Below, piece by piece: positions 45,530-54,882 of a stretch of 64,000 bases of DNA. The DNA comes from Methanosarcina vacuolata Z-761 (GTDB taxonomy: Archaea; Halobacteriota; Methanosarcinia; Methanosarcinales; Methanosarcinaceae). Both the position numbers and the translations under genes were made by a program. Numbering within the stretch: the stretch's first letter is position 1; each line of letters opens with the position of its first letter. The stretch is from contig NZ_CP009520.1 in NCBI RefSeq assembly GCF_000969905.1, positions 124,001 through 188,000 of the forward strand, read 5' to 3'. The notes under the pieces were generated by a model. The model ran no database searches. It had not been told where the DNA came from and saw only the letters and a list, made by a program, of their open reading frames with translations.

Positions 45530-47338
45530 TCACGGAACATATTCATAAATTTCTATGTTAAGGGAATCATAGATCTTATATACAGGATAAGCAGCCTGGG
45601 GTTTGAAGGTACTTCCGCTTGTAGAAACTGATGTTTTATTGGATTCCTGTTCCCTGGCATTCAAAGCCTCAGAAAAAGTTGTTTCTGCAATATAGAAAGT
45701 TTCGTTTTCTGCTGCTTTTTCTACAGAGATACTGTCTTTAGAATCATTTTTAGAGGCATAATGAGACTTTTGGGAAACCTCATCAAGCCTAGCCCGGCTC
45801 ATATTGCTGCTAAGTATCTCAGGCTGGGCGATGATTTCGTACTTGTCTGTACAAGACATAACATATGGATAAGTTTCTTTCACGCAGGATAACCACTGAA
45901 CCCCATCGGCCTCATTTTCCGAAATAGCTTCAGAAACTCCACCTGTATACGGCGAACTGAAACAGGTGAAGAATCCCAGTGTCCAGAGCAGACAGAGAAC
46001 CAGCACTGCAGAGCCAAGGCCAAGAGTATACCCTTTTCTAAGGAAAATAATGTAAAGGGAATACCCCAACAAAGGAATCTGGGCAAAAATAATGAAGCTC
46101 AAATTTGCAAACTTATCTGGAGGGTAAGGAATGAAGGGGTTTAAAAGGAAAGCAATCTCCAGGAAAAAGGTTACTATGTAGAGGACCAGAAAACGGGGGT
46201 ACCTGCGAACAAAATGATGGCAAAACCTTTTACGATTCTGCCATACGATTACGGAATTGATCAGGATAAAAATTAAAGGAATATAGTATTTGCCGTAGTA
46301 GAGATTCAAGAGATGTACAAACTCTAAAACTCCGTTTTCAGTTGATGGAAACGTGGAAAAGCCTGCGGACACTATCATTTTAGTGCGCAGGATAAGGTTT
46401 GAAATAGATATATCAAAGAACTGAAGAGTATATTTTGCACAAAGCAGGAAGCCTACCGAGATAAGTGACAGGAAGACAAATATATTCATTTTTTTTCCTG
46501 CAGGGTGGGAACCGTCAGAGAAGAAAAAGTTGATACTCAGTATTTTACGGACAAATTCAGGCTTCAGTATTTTACTCGATAGGGCAAGGGATAGGGAGAA
46601 ACAGACAAGATATGCAAAAATAAAGGGATGAGCTAAAGGAATCAATGGTATCATGAAAAGAAGGCAAACAGCCATTGCCTTGTTTTTATCTGAAATTACG
46701 CTTCTCAGCACAAGAAGGTATAGAGGTATCAAGCAAAAGCAAAGATAATAAGGAACTGCTGAGGTCTGGAAATGGCCAAAATACGGAATAAGCGAGGAGA
46801 GAAAAGCTGTTAAGACCAATTTTTCCCTGCTCATAAAAATCCGATAGAACAGGAACATTCCAGTAATAAATATTATTGAGAAAAATACTGGCAAGAAGTA
46901 AGAAAGTGCCGACGTTTCAAGGCCTGAAATCTGAGCCAGAGCTGAAACGAGCAGAGGACCCGTGGGAGAAAGGTTGGAAAAGCCCGAAAGGTTACAAAAT
47001 GAACCATGTCCTGCAAGTCCGAGGTACGAAAATTCATCTCCCCTGCCTATTGAAACATAACCAAGCATGTGAGGGGTTATCAGTACTGTAGTATGGACAA
47101 GAAACAGTATAAGAACTGCGCTCATTTTTCGGTATGCAAGAAGCAGAACGCAGGCTGAAACGTAACAAAAGAGCAGGGTAAGGTAAAAATGAAAAGGAAG
47201 CTGTTCATAGATATCGACTGTGTATCCTTTGGGCTGAATTCCCCTGAGAATAAAAAGGCTATAAACCAATAGTAATAGAGAAATTGAGGTTATAAGGTTT
47301 AATATGTTATTAGTAGTTTTAGACAATGTGTCCCCCAT
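45530..47338 (-). CDS. Large polytopic membrane protein, GT-C-like
   Basis: This 602-residue protein has about 12 hydrophobic helices to residue 470, then a Ser/Thr- and Glu-rich extracytoplasmic tail that includes KNDSKDSISVEKAAENETF. The loop GRGDEFSYLGLAGHGSF near residue 98 and the region around SPTGPLLVSALAQISG resemble the layout of the two other large membrane proteins here (7379, 35786), though similarity is weaker. It could be a glycosyltransferase of the GT-C type. The start is uncertain: ATG 47338, or TTG 47326, which has GGGGG at good spacing. Confidence 0.65.
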   Translation of the reverse strand: MGDTLSKTTNNILNLITSISLLLLVYSLFILRGIQPKGYTVDIYEQLPFHFYLTLLFCYVSACVLLLAYRKMSAVLILFLVHTTVLITPHMLGYVSIGRGDEFSYLGLAGHGSFCNLSGFSNLSPTGPLLVSALAQISGLETSALSYFLPVFFSIIFITGMFLFYRIFMSREKLVLTAFLSSLIPYFGHFQTSAVPYYLCFCLIPLYLLVLRSVISDKNKAMAVCLLFMIPLIPLAHPFIFAYLVCFSLSLALSSKILKPEFVRKILSINFFFSDGSHPAGKKMNIFVFLSLISVGFLLCAKYTLQFFDISISNLILRTKMIVSAGFSTFPSTENGVLEFVHLLNLYYGKYYIPLIFILINSVIVWQNRKRFCHHFVRRYPRFLVLYIVTFFLEIAFLLNPFIPYPPDKFANLSFIIFAQIPLLGYSLYIIFLRKGYTLGLGSAVLVLCLLWTLGFFTCFSSPYTGGVSEAISENEADGVQWLSCVKETYPYVMSCTDKYEIIAQPEILSSNMSRARLDEVSQKSHYASKNDSKDSISVEKAAENETFYIAETTFSEALNAREQESNKTSVSTSGSTFKPQAAYPVYKIYDSLNIEIYEYVP

Positions 47339-48196
47339 CCTTTTTGAAAATTGCAGAGTCCAGTTTCCGCACCTAACTATGATCTATTCCTGAAAACTTG
47401 GTTTCACTCTAAAAGAGTTTTTCTTTTACAGGCAGCACACAGGCCCAAAAACTTTCGATCCTAAAATTTTGTTTATTTGTTTCTTCTCTTCCTTATTCCT
47501 TCTATATTCAAACGGCCCAACAAATAATTAATGGTTGTGCCCTAAGTGCAGTTTGATATACCTGCCTTAACCTAATTAATGTTTTGATGGTGAAATGTTT
47601 CGACAATTAAAGGCTTTCAGATATATACCCTTATCCAGAGACTTTATTGTTTCTGTCACAATAACTCACAGTATATTAAGTATATCCTTTTTGAGTACAG
47701 ATCCTCCGAAGACTATATGCAGCTTTTAACCTACGAAGTGAACATCATTTATCAGATTTATTTGTTATTCCTGCCAACGTCTGCATGTCCCTAATTAGTC
47801 CATCAGAAGAAATCATTCGTTTAAGATCAGGATAATTAGGCGGTTCCCTGAAAAATAGATGGAGTGAGGAAATACATGGAGGAATATAATGTAAAATCTC
47901 GCAAATCAGATATAACTAAAATCTATTTAAATAAACAATTAAAGTTTAGGGTATAAATATTTGTCCTATATAATTAATATTCAGTGTTGATTATTCTTTA
48001 TTATAATTGTTATTATATAGTACTTACGCACTTGAGGAACAAAATCAATTATGGCAAAGGCTGTGGATTAAAGTCGTGTTTTGTACAGCTAACGTTCTGA
48101 TGCTGTTGACTCTTCAGTTCAACCGCGTGAGTCCTATTTAGACTTGCCAGGATCCTTTTCAAATTTTCAATTATATCTAGAAAACCTTTCTAAAGG
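47339..48196. other. Spacer with a second MITE-like copy
   Basis: About 860 bases. Apart from the element at 48019-48135 and a TATA-like run at 47940-47970, I see nothing that supports a gene. Confidence 0.5.
48019..48135. mobile_element. MITE-like element, 117 bp, copy 2 (inverted relative to 44364-44479)
   Basis: Reverse-complemented copy 1 aligns along the whole length: shared ACTTACGCACTTGA, ACAAAATCAA near the left end, GTGTTTT in the middle and GACT/TCTTCAGT-CAAC with GCGT-AGTCCT at the right. The ends are diverged (AGTACTTACGC against GCGTGAGTCCT) and there is no clear target duplication, so this copy is older than the one at 44364. Confidence 0.75.
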
Positions 48197-49093
48197 TTAT
48201 ATTCCTGGGTAATCCCTCAGGCACTCTTTTTTAACATCAGTCAGGGCTTTCAGAATGTGACGAATTCTACGTTCTATAAGCTTTCCTTTCATACACCAGT
48301 AAAATGGCCTGTTGTTCCCTACTGAAGGAAATTTAGTGCAGGAAATATCAATCGGGTGGAAATAAAAGATAGTATGTCCTCTTTTCAAACTCTGGATAAG
48401 CCCATTCAATACCAGAGGAGCTCCAAGAAAGCGGAGTATTGGGCCACCAGATGCTGGAATTTTAAGTACGTTCTGATAGTATGCCCAGGGGAACTCAATA
48501 AAGTTTCTGTCGTCGCCTGCCTCAAGCCCGTTCTCTAAAGGGTAGTAAGGAAAAGATGAGACTGTCTTGAGGGACGAATCCGTTTTATTATAAAGAGAAT
48601 TTACGGAAACTGAGGAATCATATTTGAACCCGATGTTTTCAAGTGAATCTAGCATCCAGCCACCTACAAAGGCATTTGGTGCCCTGTAGCCTACAACTCT
48701 CTCTCCACTAACTTTTTCAAGAATTTTTTTTGCAAACAATGTTTTCTGCTCGAATTCGTCGTTACTCATTAATCGCTCCTTTGTCTCAGGATTGATTTTG
48801 CAGGCGTGATGCAGACCATGACATGCAATTTCATGCCCTCTTTCCGCAATTGTCTCAACAAGTCCAGGATAATGTTCGACAATGTCTGCGACTACAAAGA
48901 AAGTAGCAGTCACATTAAACTCATCGAGAATATCCAGTGACTTTTTTGTAGGTTCAGTCAGGTAATCATACCTGCCGTCCCATTTTTCAAAAAACTCATT
49001 CACAGTCCTGTAAACAGCGTAAGGAGAACTGCAGACTGAAGGAATATGATACCAATCTTCAAGATCCACTGTGACTGAAAAACTCCCCCTCAT
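48197..49093 (-). CDS. Polysaccharide deacetylase (NodB-type)
   Basis: This 298-residue enzyme starts MRGSFSVTVDLEDWYHIPSV, with the Asp-Glu-Asp metal/base motif, then TATFFVVADIVEHYPGLVE near residue 65, HEIACHGLHHACKI near 88 (two metal His), VVGYRAPNAFVGG near 135 and FYFHPIDIS near 248. It resembles the DUF3473-containing polysaccharide deacetylases of exopolysaccharide clusters (WbmS/EPS type). It would remove N-acetyl groups from amino sugars in the matrix. I use ATG 49093, preceded by GGTGGGG; the frame extends to 49114. It is not closely similar to the deacetylase at 29588. Confidence 0.9.
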   Translation of the reverse strand: MRGSFSVTVDLEDWYHIPSVCSSPYAVYRTVNEFFEKWDGRYDYLTEPTKKSLDILDEFNVTATFFVVADIVEHYPGLVETIAERGHEIACHGLHHACKINPETKERLMSNDEFEQKTLFAKKILEKVSGERVVGYRAPNAFVGGWMLDSLENIGFKYDSSVSVNSLYNKTDSSLKTVSSFPYYPLENGLEAGDDRNFIEFPWAYYQNVLKIPASGGPILRFLGAPLVLNGLIQSLKRGHTIFYFHPIDISCTKFPSVGNNRPFYWCMKGKLIERRIRHILKALTDVKKECLRDYPGI

Positions 49094-49420
49094 AAGACCC
49101 CACCGAGCGACCAACTGTGCTTATAATCACATAACAAATTTTTGACTTATAGTGAAATTACATAAGACTGGGAATAAACGAGAACGCAACTTCGCAAAAA
49201 ACTTGATGTTTTAAAAAAGGGGCACAAGGGTATAAAAAATTTTTTGATGTTCTGCTTGAAATGCACAGTAGCAATAATCTTAAAAATTGTTTTTGTATTT
49301 AATTTTGAAAATTTAATTGTGAGTTCAAACTTTGCTTTCAAAGATGAGTGATTTTACGTTATCCGGCGGCTTTATCTGTGTATGCCTAACAAAAGAATAA
49401 TCCTACCAACAACGATTCCA
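49094..49420. other. Spacer between the deacetylase and the transposase
   Basis: About 330 AT-rich bases. The left end of the insertion sequence is expected here, probably near 49391 (AATAATCCTACCAAC), but I cannot fix it. Confidence 0.35.
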
Positions 49421-51175
49421 TTACGATGGCAGATATTTCTCCATATTCAGAAAAGAAAATAACGATGCTTGTTTAGTGTCCATTTCTTCCACAATAATTT
49501 TGCTTTTTTTGGATTCTTTTTCCTGAACTACTGCAATCTTAATTTCAGACAGTTTTTCAATCAGTTGTTTCATAGAAAACCCATATATCTTTGCTTCCCA
49601 GGCCAAATATCTGTAGAAAAGCAGGCCAATCATAGCCAAAAATACATGAACCCTTATATTTTCATCCTTGTGGTGATAAACTGGTCCTACAGGGACAAGT
49701 AAATGGTCGTTCAACAGCTTAAAATCGTCTTCAACAAGGTTTTTACTGTTATATGTTTTCACTATCTTTTTAGTATGCCACTCCTGCTTATCCGTAAACA
49801 GAATATTCTTACCAAACGTTTTTTCACACCTTTTTTCGTTTTCCCCATCAACCCAGAACTTCAACTGAGGTTTTTTCCTACCTTCAGGAGCTTCAATTAT
49901 TTCGTATTTAATGACAGTCCTGAATTTTTTAAGAATAATTTCTGCAACTTCATTTTCGACACTGCTTCTGTTTCTCTCTTTTCCTTTACTGCTTTCTAAT
50001 CTTCTCTGCAGGTCTTTCAGTTGATCAATTATTTTTGATTTGTTTGTTTCATAAGTGCTTTTTTGGAGTTTGTAAGTCCCTTCATTATAGGTAATTACGG
50101 TTGTGAATTCTGTTCCGTAGAACTGATGTTTTGTCCGGCACCCAAAAATCTCGTTACCTTTTGTATTCTTATACAGGTATTCATACCTTGAAAGTGGAAC
50201 ATCAAGGAGATCCTCAGCTTGATTTGCTTTTGCGGCTCCTACAAAACTCATTTTTGAGATTACCTTTTCAATGTTATCCTTAGAGTTGTTACCCTTATCG
50301 AAAACAAGAACAAGATCTTCAGAACAGATATTTAATTCAGTTAGTCGATTTATGATTTTGTCTACAATACCCGAAAATTCTTCCGAATCAGGAACATTTC
50401 CAGGATAAGTTTCGTGAATAAAGGGTATATTGTTTTCATTTACAGCCAGTGATACACAAATTTGATTTTTGTCTTTACGATGCTTTTTGTTATATCCTTT
50501 ATGAAGCAGTTCACTTTTTTCATCATAATTAGTGGCAAAGGTAAACCAGTTTGATTCATCAACAAACATTATTGATGGAGTTAACCCCTTCTCAACAAGA
50601 ACCCGACAAAGGTCGTCTTCAATCTTTTTCATCGTATCTGAATCAATGTAACTCATTTGGTTCAGGAAATTCTGGCAATTTAGTTTGTGAGGAAACTTCC
50701 ACATGAAAGATATTGGGGATTTTTTGAACCAGTCTTCGATCCCGTTTTCACTTAAAATGCCGTGACTTTTCCCAATTATATCGAGTAAAAGGTATTCTCC
50801 AACACTCAATCCATCTATTAATTTTTTGTCAGTATGCTTGTTTACTATGTCAATGAATCCAAGTTCTTCATTTACATGAAGGAGTGCGGCAAGCTTGCCG
50901 TACTCAAAAGACTTAAGTTTATCATAAGGCATCGATTCACATTGTTTTTTCATTTCAAGTATTTTTTCTGCACTACCCAGATAAATCTGAAAAACAGTCT
51001 TTACCTTTCCGTTAACCCTGGCAGCTTCTACAATGTACCAGTAAGGTTTGCCTTTGATAAGTTTCTTTCTCAAAAATACCATACTCTTTAATTAGGATCA
51101 ACCTTTATATATACTTTTCCAAGTAAATCATTATCAATAGACTTATTAAAGTGAATTTAGTAGTTAGGATCAACA
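49391..51175 (-). mobile_element. Putative IS1634-type insertion sequence (ends tentative)
   Basis: A transposase gene occupies 49421-51082. The best end candidates are AATAATCCTACCAAC near 49391 and, inverted, GTTGATCCTAACTAC near 51160-51174, which match at about 10 of 15 positions. A second TTAGGATCAAC at 51092-51102 complicates the right end. A length of about 1.8 kb fits the family. No target duplication was identified. Confidence 0.4.
49421..51082 (-). CDS. IS1634-family transposase
   Basis: This 553-residue protein has the N-terminal MVFLRKKLIKGKPYWYIVEA region of IS1634 transposases, which reads like a short nucleic-acid-binding strand, followed by an RNase-H-like DDE domain: FVDESNWFTF near residue 172 (first Asp), LVLVFDKGNNSKDN near 260 (second Asp), and a C-terminal segment HVFLAMIGLLFYRYLAWEAK near 480. 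The gene appears intact with no frameshift and could be functional. It splits the polysaccharide island from the 51638 beta-helix gene. ATG 51082 is preceded by TTAAAGAGT. Confidence 0.88.
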   Translation of the reverse strand: MVFLRKKLIKGKPYWYIVEAARVNGKVKTVFQIYLGSAEKILEMKKQCESMPYDKLKSFEYGKLAALLHVNEELGFIDIVNKHTDKKLIDGLSVGEYLLLDIIGKSHGILSENGIEDWFKKSPISFMWKFPHKLNCQNFLNQMSYIDSDTMKKIEDDLCRVLVEKGLTPSIMFVDESNWFTFATNYDEKSELLHKGYNKKHRKDKNQICVSLAVNENNIPFIHETYPGNVPDSEEFSGIVDKIINRLTELNICSEDLVLVFDKGNNSKDNIEKVISKMSFVGAAKANQAEDLLDVPLSRYEYLYKNTKGNEIFGCRTKHQFYGTEFTTVITYNEGTYKLQKSTYETNKSKIIDQLKDLQRRLESSKGKERNRSSVENEVAEIILKKFRTVIKYEIIEAPEGRKKPQLKFWVDGENEKRCEKTFGKNILFTDKQEWHTKKIVKTYNSKNLVEDDFKLLNDHLLVPVGPVYHHKDENIRVHVFLAMIGLLFYRYLAWEAKIYGFSMKQLIEKLSEIKIAVVQEKESKKSKIIVEEMDTKQASLFSFLNMEKYLPS

Positions 51176-51637
51176 AATCAAAGAGAAATGAAAAGGCATC
51201 TGATAGTGGTTTTGAGGAAAAATCCAGGCAAAAATCGCACTTCTTTGAAAGTAAAGTCAAAGGGACTCTGTTCCAAAATCCAGTGATTTTTGCATTTTTG
51301 GATTGAAAATCTGAATTAGCAAGAAGAAGCCAGTTATCATCAAAATCAATATTCGATATCTAAAGACTTCAATTCTTAAGTCGTATCACAAGGATTGTGA
51401 CTAATTACAAAATCCAGTGATTTTAATCTTTATATTCACCACTAGATTAGCATGAAAGTTCTTTCAAGTACTTTCATTTCTTTGTGCCTGTTATTCGGAG
51501 AATTTCATGTGCGTTTTGGTACTGAGTCAACGGAATTAAAAAGAAATATTAATCTATGCCAAAATTTAACTGATAATATTCTCTGAAAATGGTTTTTTCA
51601 TGCCCGGAGAGTTAATACTAAAAATCTAGGAATAAAA
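51083..51637. other. Spacer with one copy of a 53-bp direct repeat
   Basis: About 555 bases with no gene. It contains a duplicated GATTTTTGC/AATCCAGTGATTTT motif (51280 and 51413) and the direct repeat at 51467-51519. Confidence 0.45.
51467..51519. repeat. Direct repeat flanking the 51638 gene, copy 1
   Basis: AGTACTTTCATTTCTTTGTG at the start and TCATGTGCG near the end match 53388-53440 with a handful of differences over about 53 bases. Confidence 0.85.
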
Positions 51638-53251
51638 ATGAACGGGAAAATTCTGAGACATAGATTGCAAAAAAGGGAAAAAACCGTAGTCTACTTTACA
51701 ATTTTAGTTTTTTTGATTGCATTAGGAACAACCGCTCTCTCCACTACATCACCAGATATTACTGTTTATGTTTCTGCCGATGGGAGAGGGAATTTTAACT
51801 GTGATGGGAGTAACGACCAGGTAGAAATAAACAAAGCTCTCGCATATGCTGCAGAAAACCCTCAATTCACAACTGTTCATCTGAAGGGCCCCAATACATA
51901 CATCGTCTCGGACAGTATTTTAATTGGAAACGACACTATTCTGGAAGGAGATCCGACAGCCGTAATTAAACTTGAAGATAACGCAGATTGGCCGAAAAAT
52001 AAGCCTCTGATTACGCAGATGGACAATTCTGGAAGCCAGAATATTACTATAAAAGGATTTGAAATCAATGGAAATCATGACAAGAATAAGGAAAAAAATA
52101 GAGGAGAGGGATATTACAATCATATTTATTTCTTAAACTCCAGCAACATTCAGGTTCACTCTATGTACATGCATGATGGGCACGGAGATGGGCTGAAGAT
52201 AGAGAGAAGCTCTAATATCCAGTTTTACGATAACCGGATGTATAAACTGGGGCATGACGGTCTTTTTGCAATCCAGTGTCAAAATGTAGAGGCCTGGAAT
52301 AATACAATAACCTGCAGGACTAACAGCGGTCTTAGAATCTTGAATTCAAACCATGTAAAATTCCATGATAACATAATAGATTCCTTTTCCCATTGGAGTG
52401 CGGGTGGTTCTGGAATTCTGATTGAGAAAACAACAGGAGTGATGAGTGACATAGAGGTGTATAATAATACTATTCATAACACCTATGGGCCCGGGATATG
52501 GCTGTTAGGATATGGTTATTCTTATCCCATGGAAGAGGCAGAGAATGTATATATTCACCACAATGTTTTCTACGGCACTGGTACGGACCCAAACATAGAT
52601 TGGGTAGGTGGTATAGTAACAAGTGGATTTTACAATACCCTTGTAGAGAATAACGTGTTTGATGGTACGTATCACGCTGCAATTATCCATATGTATCCTA
52701 CAGGTGGTTCTACCGATCTTTCACCCAAAGGTACAGGATATACCACAATTGTCCGCAATAATATTATTGTAAACACGCTGCAACGTACGAAAGACCCGAG
52801 CGGAACAGGATATGGAGTTATTAATTATCTTCCTGAAACGCATTCCTTTGTGTTGGAAAATAATTGCTTTTACAATAACTCCGCAGGAGACTACATGAAC
52901 GCCAGTTCGACAAGCGATATCCATGTAGACCCTCACTTTGCAAACGAGATAAATCACGATTATCACCTGAAATCAACAGGTGGAAGATGGAATGGAAAAA
53001 CGTGGGTAAAAGACACTATGAGTTCTCCATGTATCGATGCCGGTTATCCAGAATCTGACTATTCAAAGGAGCTAGTAAATAATGGAAACAGGACCAATAT
53101 AGGCAGGTACGGAAATACTGAATGGGCTTCGGTCTCAGGGAATAGGCCCGGGTATGTTGTATGGTGGAACCAGCTATTTTCACCAGAATGGAAAACTTTC
53201 AGGCTGTTTCTGAAGATGTTTTTCTTATTCTGCTTTAATGTGTTATATTAA
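51638..53251 (+). CDS. Secreted beta-helix protein, disaggregatase family, mosaic of two subgroups
   Basis: This 537-residue protein has a signal peptide at about 20-38 (YFTILVFLIALGTTALS) and a parallel beta-helix at about 42-495. Residues 1-170 resemble the 41758 protein (MNGK start, AYAAENP, DPTAVIKLEDNADWP). From about residue 205 the protein, and even its DNA, matches the tandem genes at 13.5-21.6 kb: FAIQCQNVEAWNNTITCRTN is almost base-for-base identical to the 18686 gene. It ends in a hydrophobic 25-residue tail (FRLFLKMFFLFCFNVLY) with no Ig or disaggregatase repeats, so it may be membrane-anchored at the C-terminus. Direct repeats of 53 bases flank it. ATG 51638 has GGAATAAAA upstream. 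Confidence 0.85.
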   Translation: MNGKILRHRLQKREKTVVYFTILVFLIALGTTALSTTSPDITVYVSADGRGNFNCDGSNDQVEINKALAYAAENPQFTTVHLKGPNTYIVSDSILIGNDTILEGDPTAVIKLEDNADWPKNKPLITQMDNSGSQNITIKGFEINGNHDKNKEKNRGEGYYNHIYFLNSSNIQVHSMYMHDGHGDGLKIERSSNIQFYDNRMYKLGHDGLFAIQCQNVEAWNNTITCRTNSGLRILNSNHVKFHDNIIDSFSHWSAGGSGILIEKTTGVMSDIEVYNNTIHNTYGPGIWLLGYGYSYPMEEAENVYIHHNVFYGTGTDPNIDWVGGIVTSGFYNTLVENNVFDGTYHAAIIHMYPTGGSTDLSPKGTGYTTIVRNNIIVNTLQRTKDPSGTGYGVINYLPETHSFVLENNCFYNNSAGDYMNASSTSDIHVDPHFANEINHDYHLKSTGGRWNGKTWVKDTMSSPCIDAGYPESDYSKELVNNGNRTNIGRYGNTEWASVSGNRPGYVVWWNQLFSPEWKTFRLFLKMFFLFCFNVLY

Positions 53252-53387
53252 AGCTTCATTAGCTTATTTATCAAATTCTTTTATGGCAATTCCCTGATTA
53301 GTTTAGCGATGGCTTGAAAAACCATAGTTAGGACAACCTTACCACTCAAGGCAATGACGAGACCAATTGGAAAAAAAGGTAAAGTAG

Positions 53388-53440
53388 AGTACTTTCATTT
53401 CTTTGTGCCTGTTATTCAAAGAATATCATGTGCGGTTTTT
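53388..53440. repeat. Direct repeat flanking the 51638 gene, copy 2
   Basis: Second copy of the sequence at 51467-51519. It overlaps the last codons and stop of the YdjM-like gene (53426-53968). Confidence 0.85.
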
Positions 53441-53968
53441 GTTATAGCAGAATTCTTTTTTCTTCTCGCTTATATACTTAACAGTAAGAAGGACAATTAT
53501 AGTCAGTCCGACGGTTTCTGAGATAAAAACTTCTGTGAATGCTGGGTGGTAGGATCTACTAAAAATTATCATAAGATACTCAATAAAGCTTGCTGAAATC
53601 GTGTCTTTCGGAAACCCCCAGCCCAGGAGCGGCCAGAAAAATACTTCAGGGGTATTCCATATCTGATCTTCTAAAATGTGGCAAAAGGATGCTCCTGCAA
53701 TAATCATGAGTTCAGGTTTCCCCTGTCTATAGAGATAGTAACCTGTCAGGCCCAGCAGAAGGCCAAAAAGGAGAGTGTGGGCAAAAATTCGCCCGCTTCC
53801 TATGGTTTCGGCAAGAATTATCCTGCCAAGAGGTTTATCGATAAAGTCTGGAAGGAGCGCTCCAAATGCAATCCACGGAACCTTTACCCAGAAGTTATTT
53901 TTTGAAAGTAATCGGCTCAGGAGATAAAAGATCCCTAGAGTGATCCCGACGTGTCCGAAAACAAACAT
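53426..53968 (-). CDS. YdjM/DUF457-like membrane-bound metal-dependent hydrolase
   Basis: This 180-residue protein has the family pattern: HVGITLGIFYLL at residue 6 (His), FGALLPDFIDKPLG near 36 (Asp), HTLLFGLLLG near 64 (His), and GASFCHILEDQIW near 92 (His and Asp). Four hydrophobic helices are visible. The conserved His/Asp residues suggest a metal site within the membrane, but the substrate is unknown. The last residues (NKNRT) and stop fall inside a 53-bp repeat, so its present C-terminus may have been set by the duplication. Confidence 0.78.
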   Translation of the reverse strand: MFVFGHVGITLGIFYLLSRLLSKNNFWVKVPWIAFGALLPDFIDKPLGRIILAETIGSGRIFAHTLLFGLLLGLTGYYLYRQGKPELMIIAGASFCHILEDQIWNTPEVFFWPLLGWGFPKDTISASFIEYLMIIFSRSYHPAFTEVFISETVGLTIIVLLTVKYISEKKKEFCYNKNRT

Positions 53969-54004
53969 CAGACCAAAAATAGTTATTTACTTATAATTCT
54001 TTTT

Positions 54005-54030
54005 CGGCAGGCCTGTCTGGTGACCTGCCG
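54005..54030 (-). terminator. GC-rich hairpin downstream of mfnB
   Basis: CGGCAGG (54005-54011) pairs perfectly with CCTGCCG (54024-54030) across 12 bases, between mfnB and the YdjM-like gene. In the direction of mfnB transcription it is followed by an A-rich rather than T-rich run, so termination is only a possibility. Confidence 0.35.
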
Positions 54031-54065
54031 GCACAAAATTTCAGTTTCAAATCAAAAAGAGTTTT

Positions 54066-54770
54066 TCAAGCCTGGCATTCAGCTACGAGCTTTTCTACCA
54101 GTTCCTGCCGGATTGCATTTGTCCTATCTCCTCCGCAGACCATACCCCGAACCCCGATAATATCCGGTCCGATTCTCTCAAGCACTGGAAGGTCCTCAAA
54201 TTTCAGGGAGCCTGCAATCGCGTTTTCAAGTCCGCACCCATGGGCAAGGTCCGTGAACCTTTTAAGTTCTTCCTCGTCCATAAATTCGAAGGTAGATTTT
54301 CCATCCTTAATTCCTGTATCAACCATCACCACATCTGCTCCAGCTTTTGCGGCGATTGAAGGAAGCAGTAATGGAGAAATTGAATTGATGCGCTTGTAGT
54401 CCGAATACCCTGAGGCAACAACTTTTTTTGTCGAGTCGTAGTCCTTTACGGCCTGTGTTATTTTTGTGATAAGCTCGAAAGCCTGATCTTCAGTATGGAT
54501 ATCGTAAAGGCCAACTTTAATATAGTCTGCTCCTGCAACGGCTGCTCCAAATGCTGCAAGGGAAGCAGTTCCTGGTTTATAGTTAAAATCTCCTATGGTT
54601 GCGCTTATTGGCTGTCTACCGTCTACAGCTTCTTTTACGTCCCTTATTACCCATGGGAAATTCGCGCCAAGGGAACCTTCTTTCGGATTCTTGACATCTA
54701 CAATGTCTGCGCCGCCTCTGGAAGCAATTATTGCTTCCTCTTTATTAATTGGACTTATAAGCAGTTTCAT
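54066..54770 (-). CDS. mfnB: (5-formylfuran-3-yl)methyl phosphate synthase, methanofuran biosynthesis
   Basis: This 234-residue TIM-barrel enzyme condenses two glyceraldehyde-3-phosphate molecules to 4-(hydroxymethyl)-2-furancarboxaldehyde phosphate, the first furan precursor of methanofuran. The family's active-site lysines are in place: Lys27 in VDVKNPKEGSLGANFPW and Lys85 in GADYIKVGLYD. MVDTGIKDGKSTF near residue 150 is also characteristic. Length is normal. It is divergent from a HisA-like gene at 54883. It marks the organism as a methanogen or close relative. Confidence 0.95.
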   Translation of the reverse strand: MKLLISPINKEEAIIASRGGADIVDVKNPKEGSLGANFPWVIRDVKEAVDGRQPISATIGDFNYKPGTASLAAFGAAVAGADYIKVGLYDIHTEDQAFELITKITQAVKDYDSTKKVVASGYSDYKRINSISPLLLPSIAAKAGADVVMVDTGIKDGKSTFEFMDEEELKRFTDLAHGCGLENAIAGSLKFEDLPVLERIGPDIIGVRGMVCGGDRTNAIRQELVEKLVAECQA

Positions 54771-54882
54771 AAAAAGCCTCTAAATAAACATCTAATTGGA
54801 ATCTTACAGTGAATATTACTCTTTTTATACAATATTCTTTATTTTATACTTTTTTATAGGATGATACAACTATTGAATAAGT

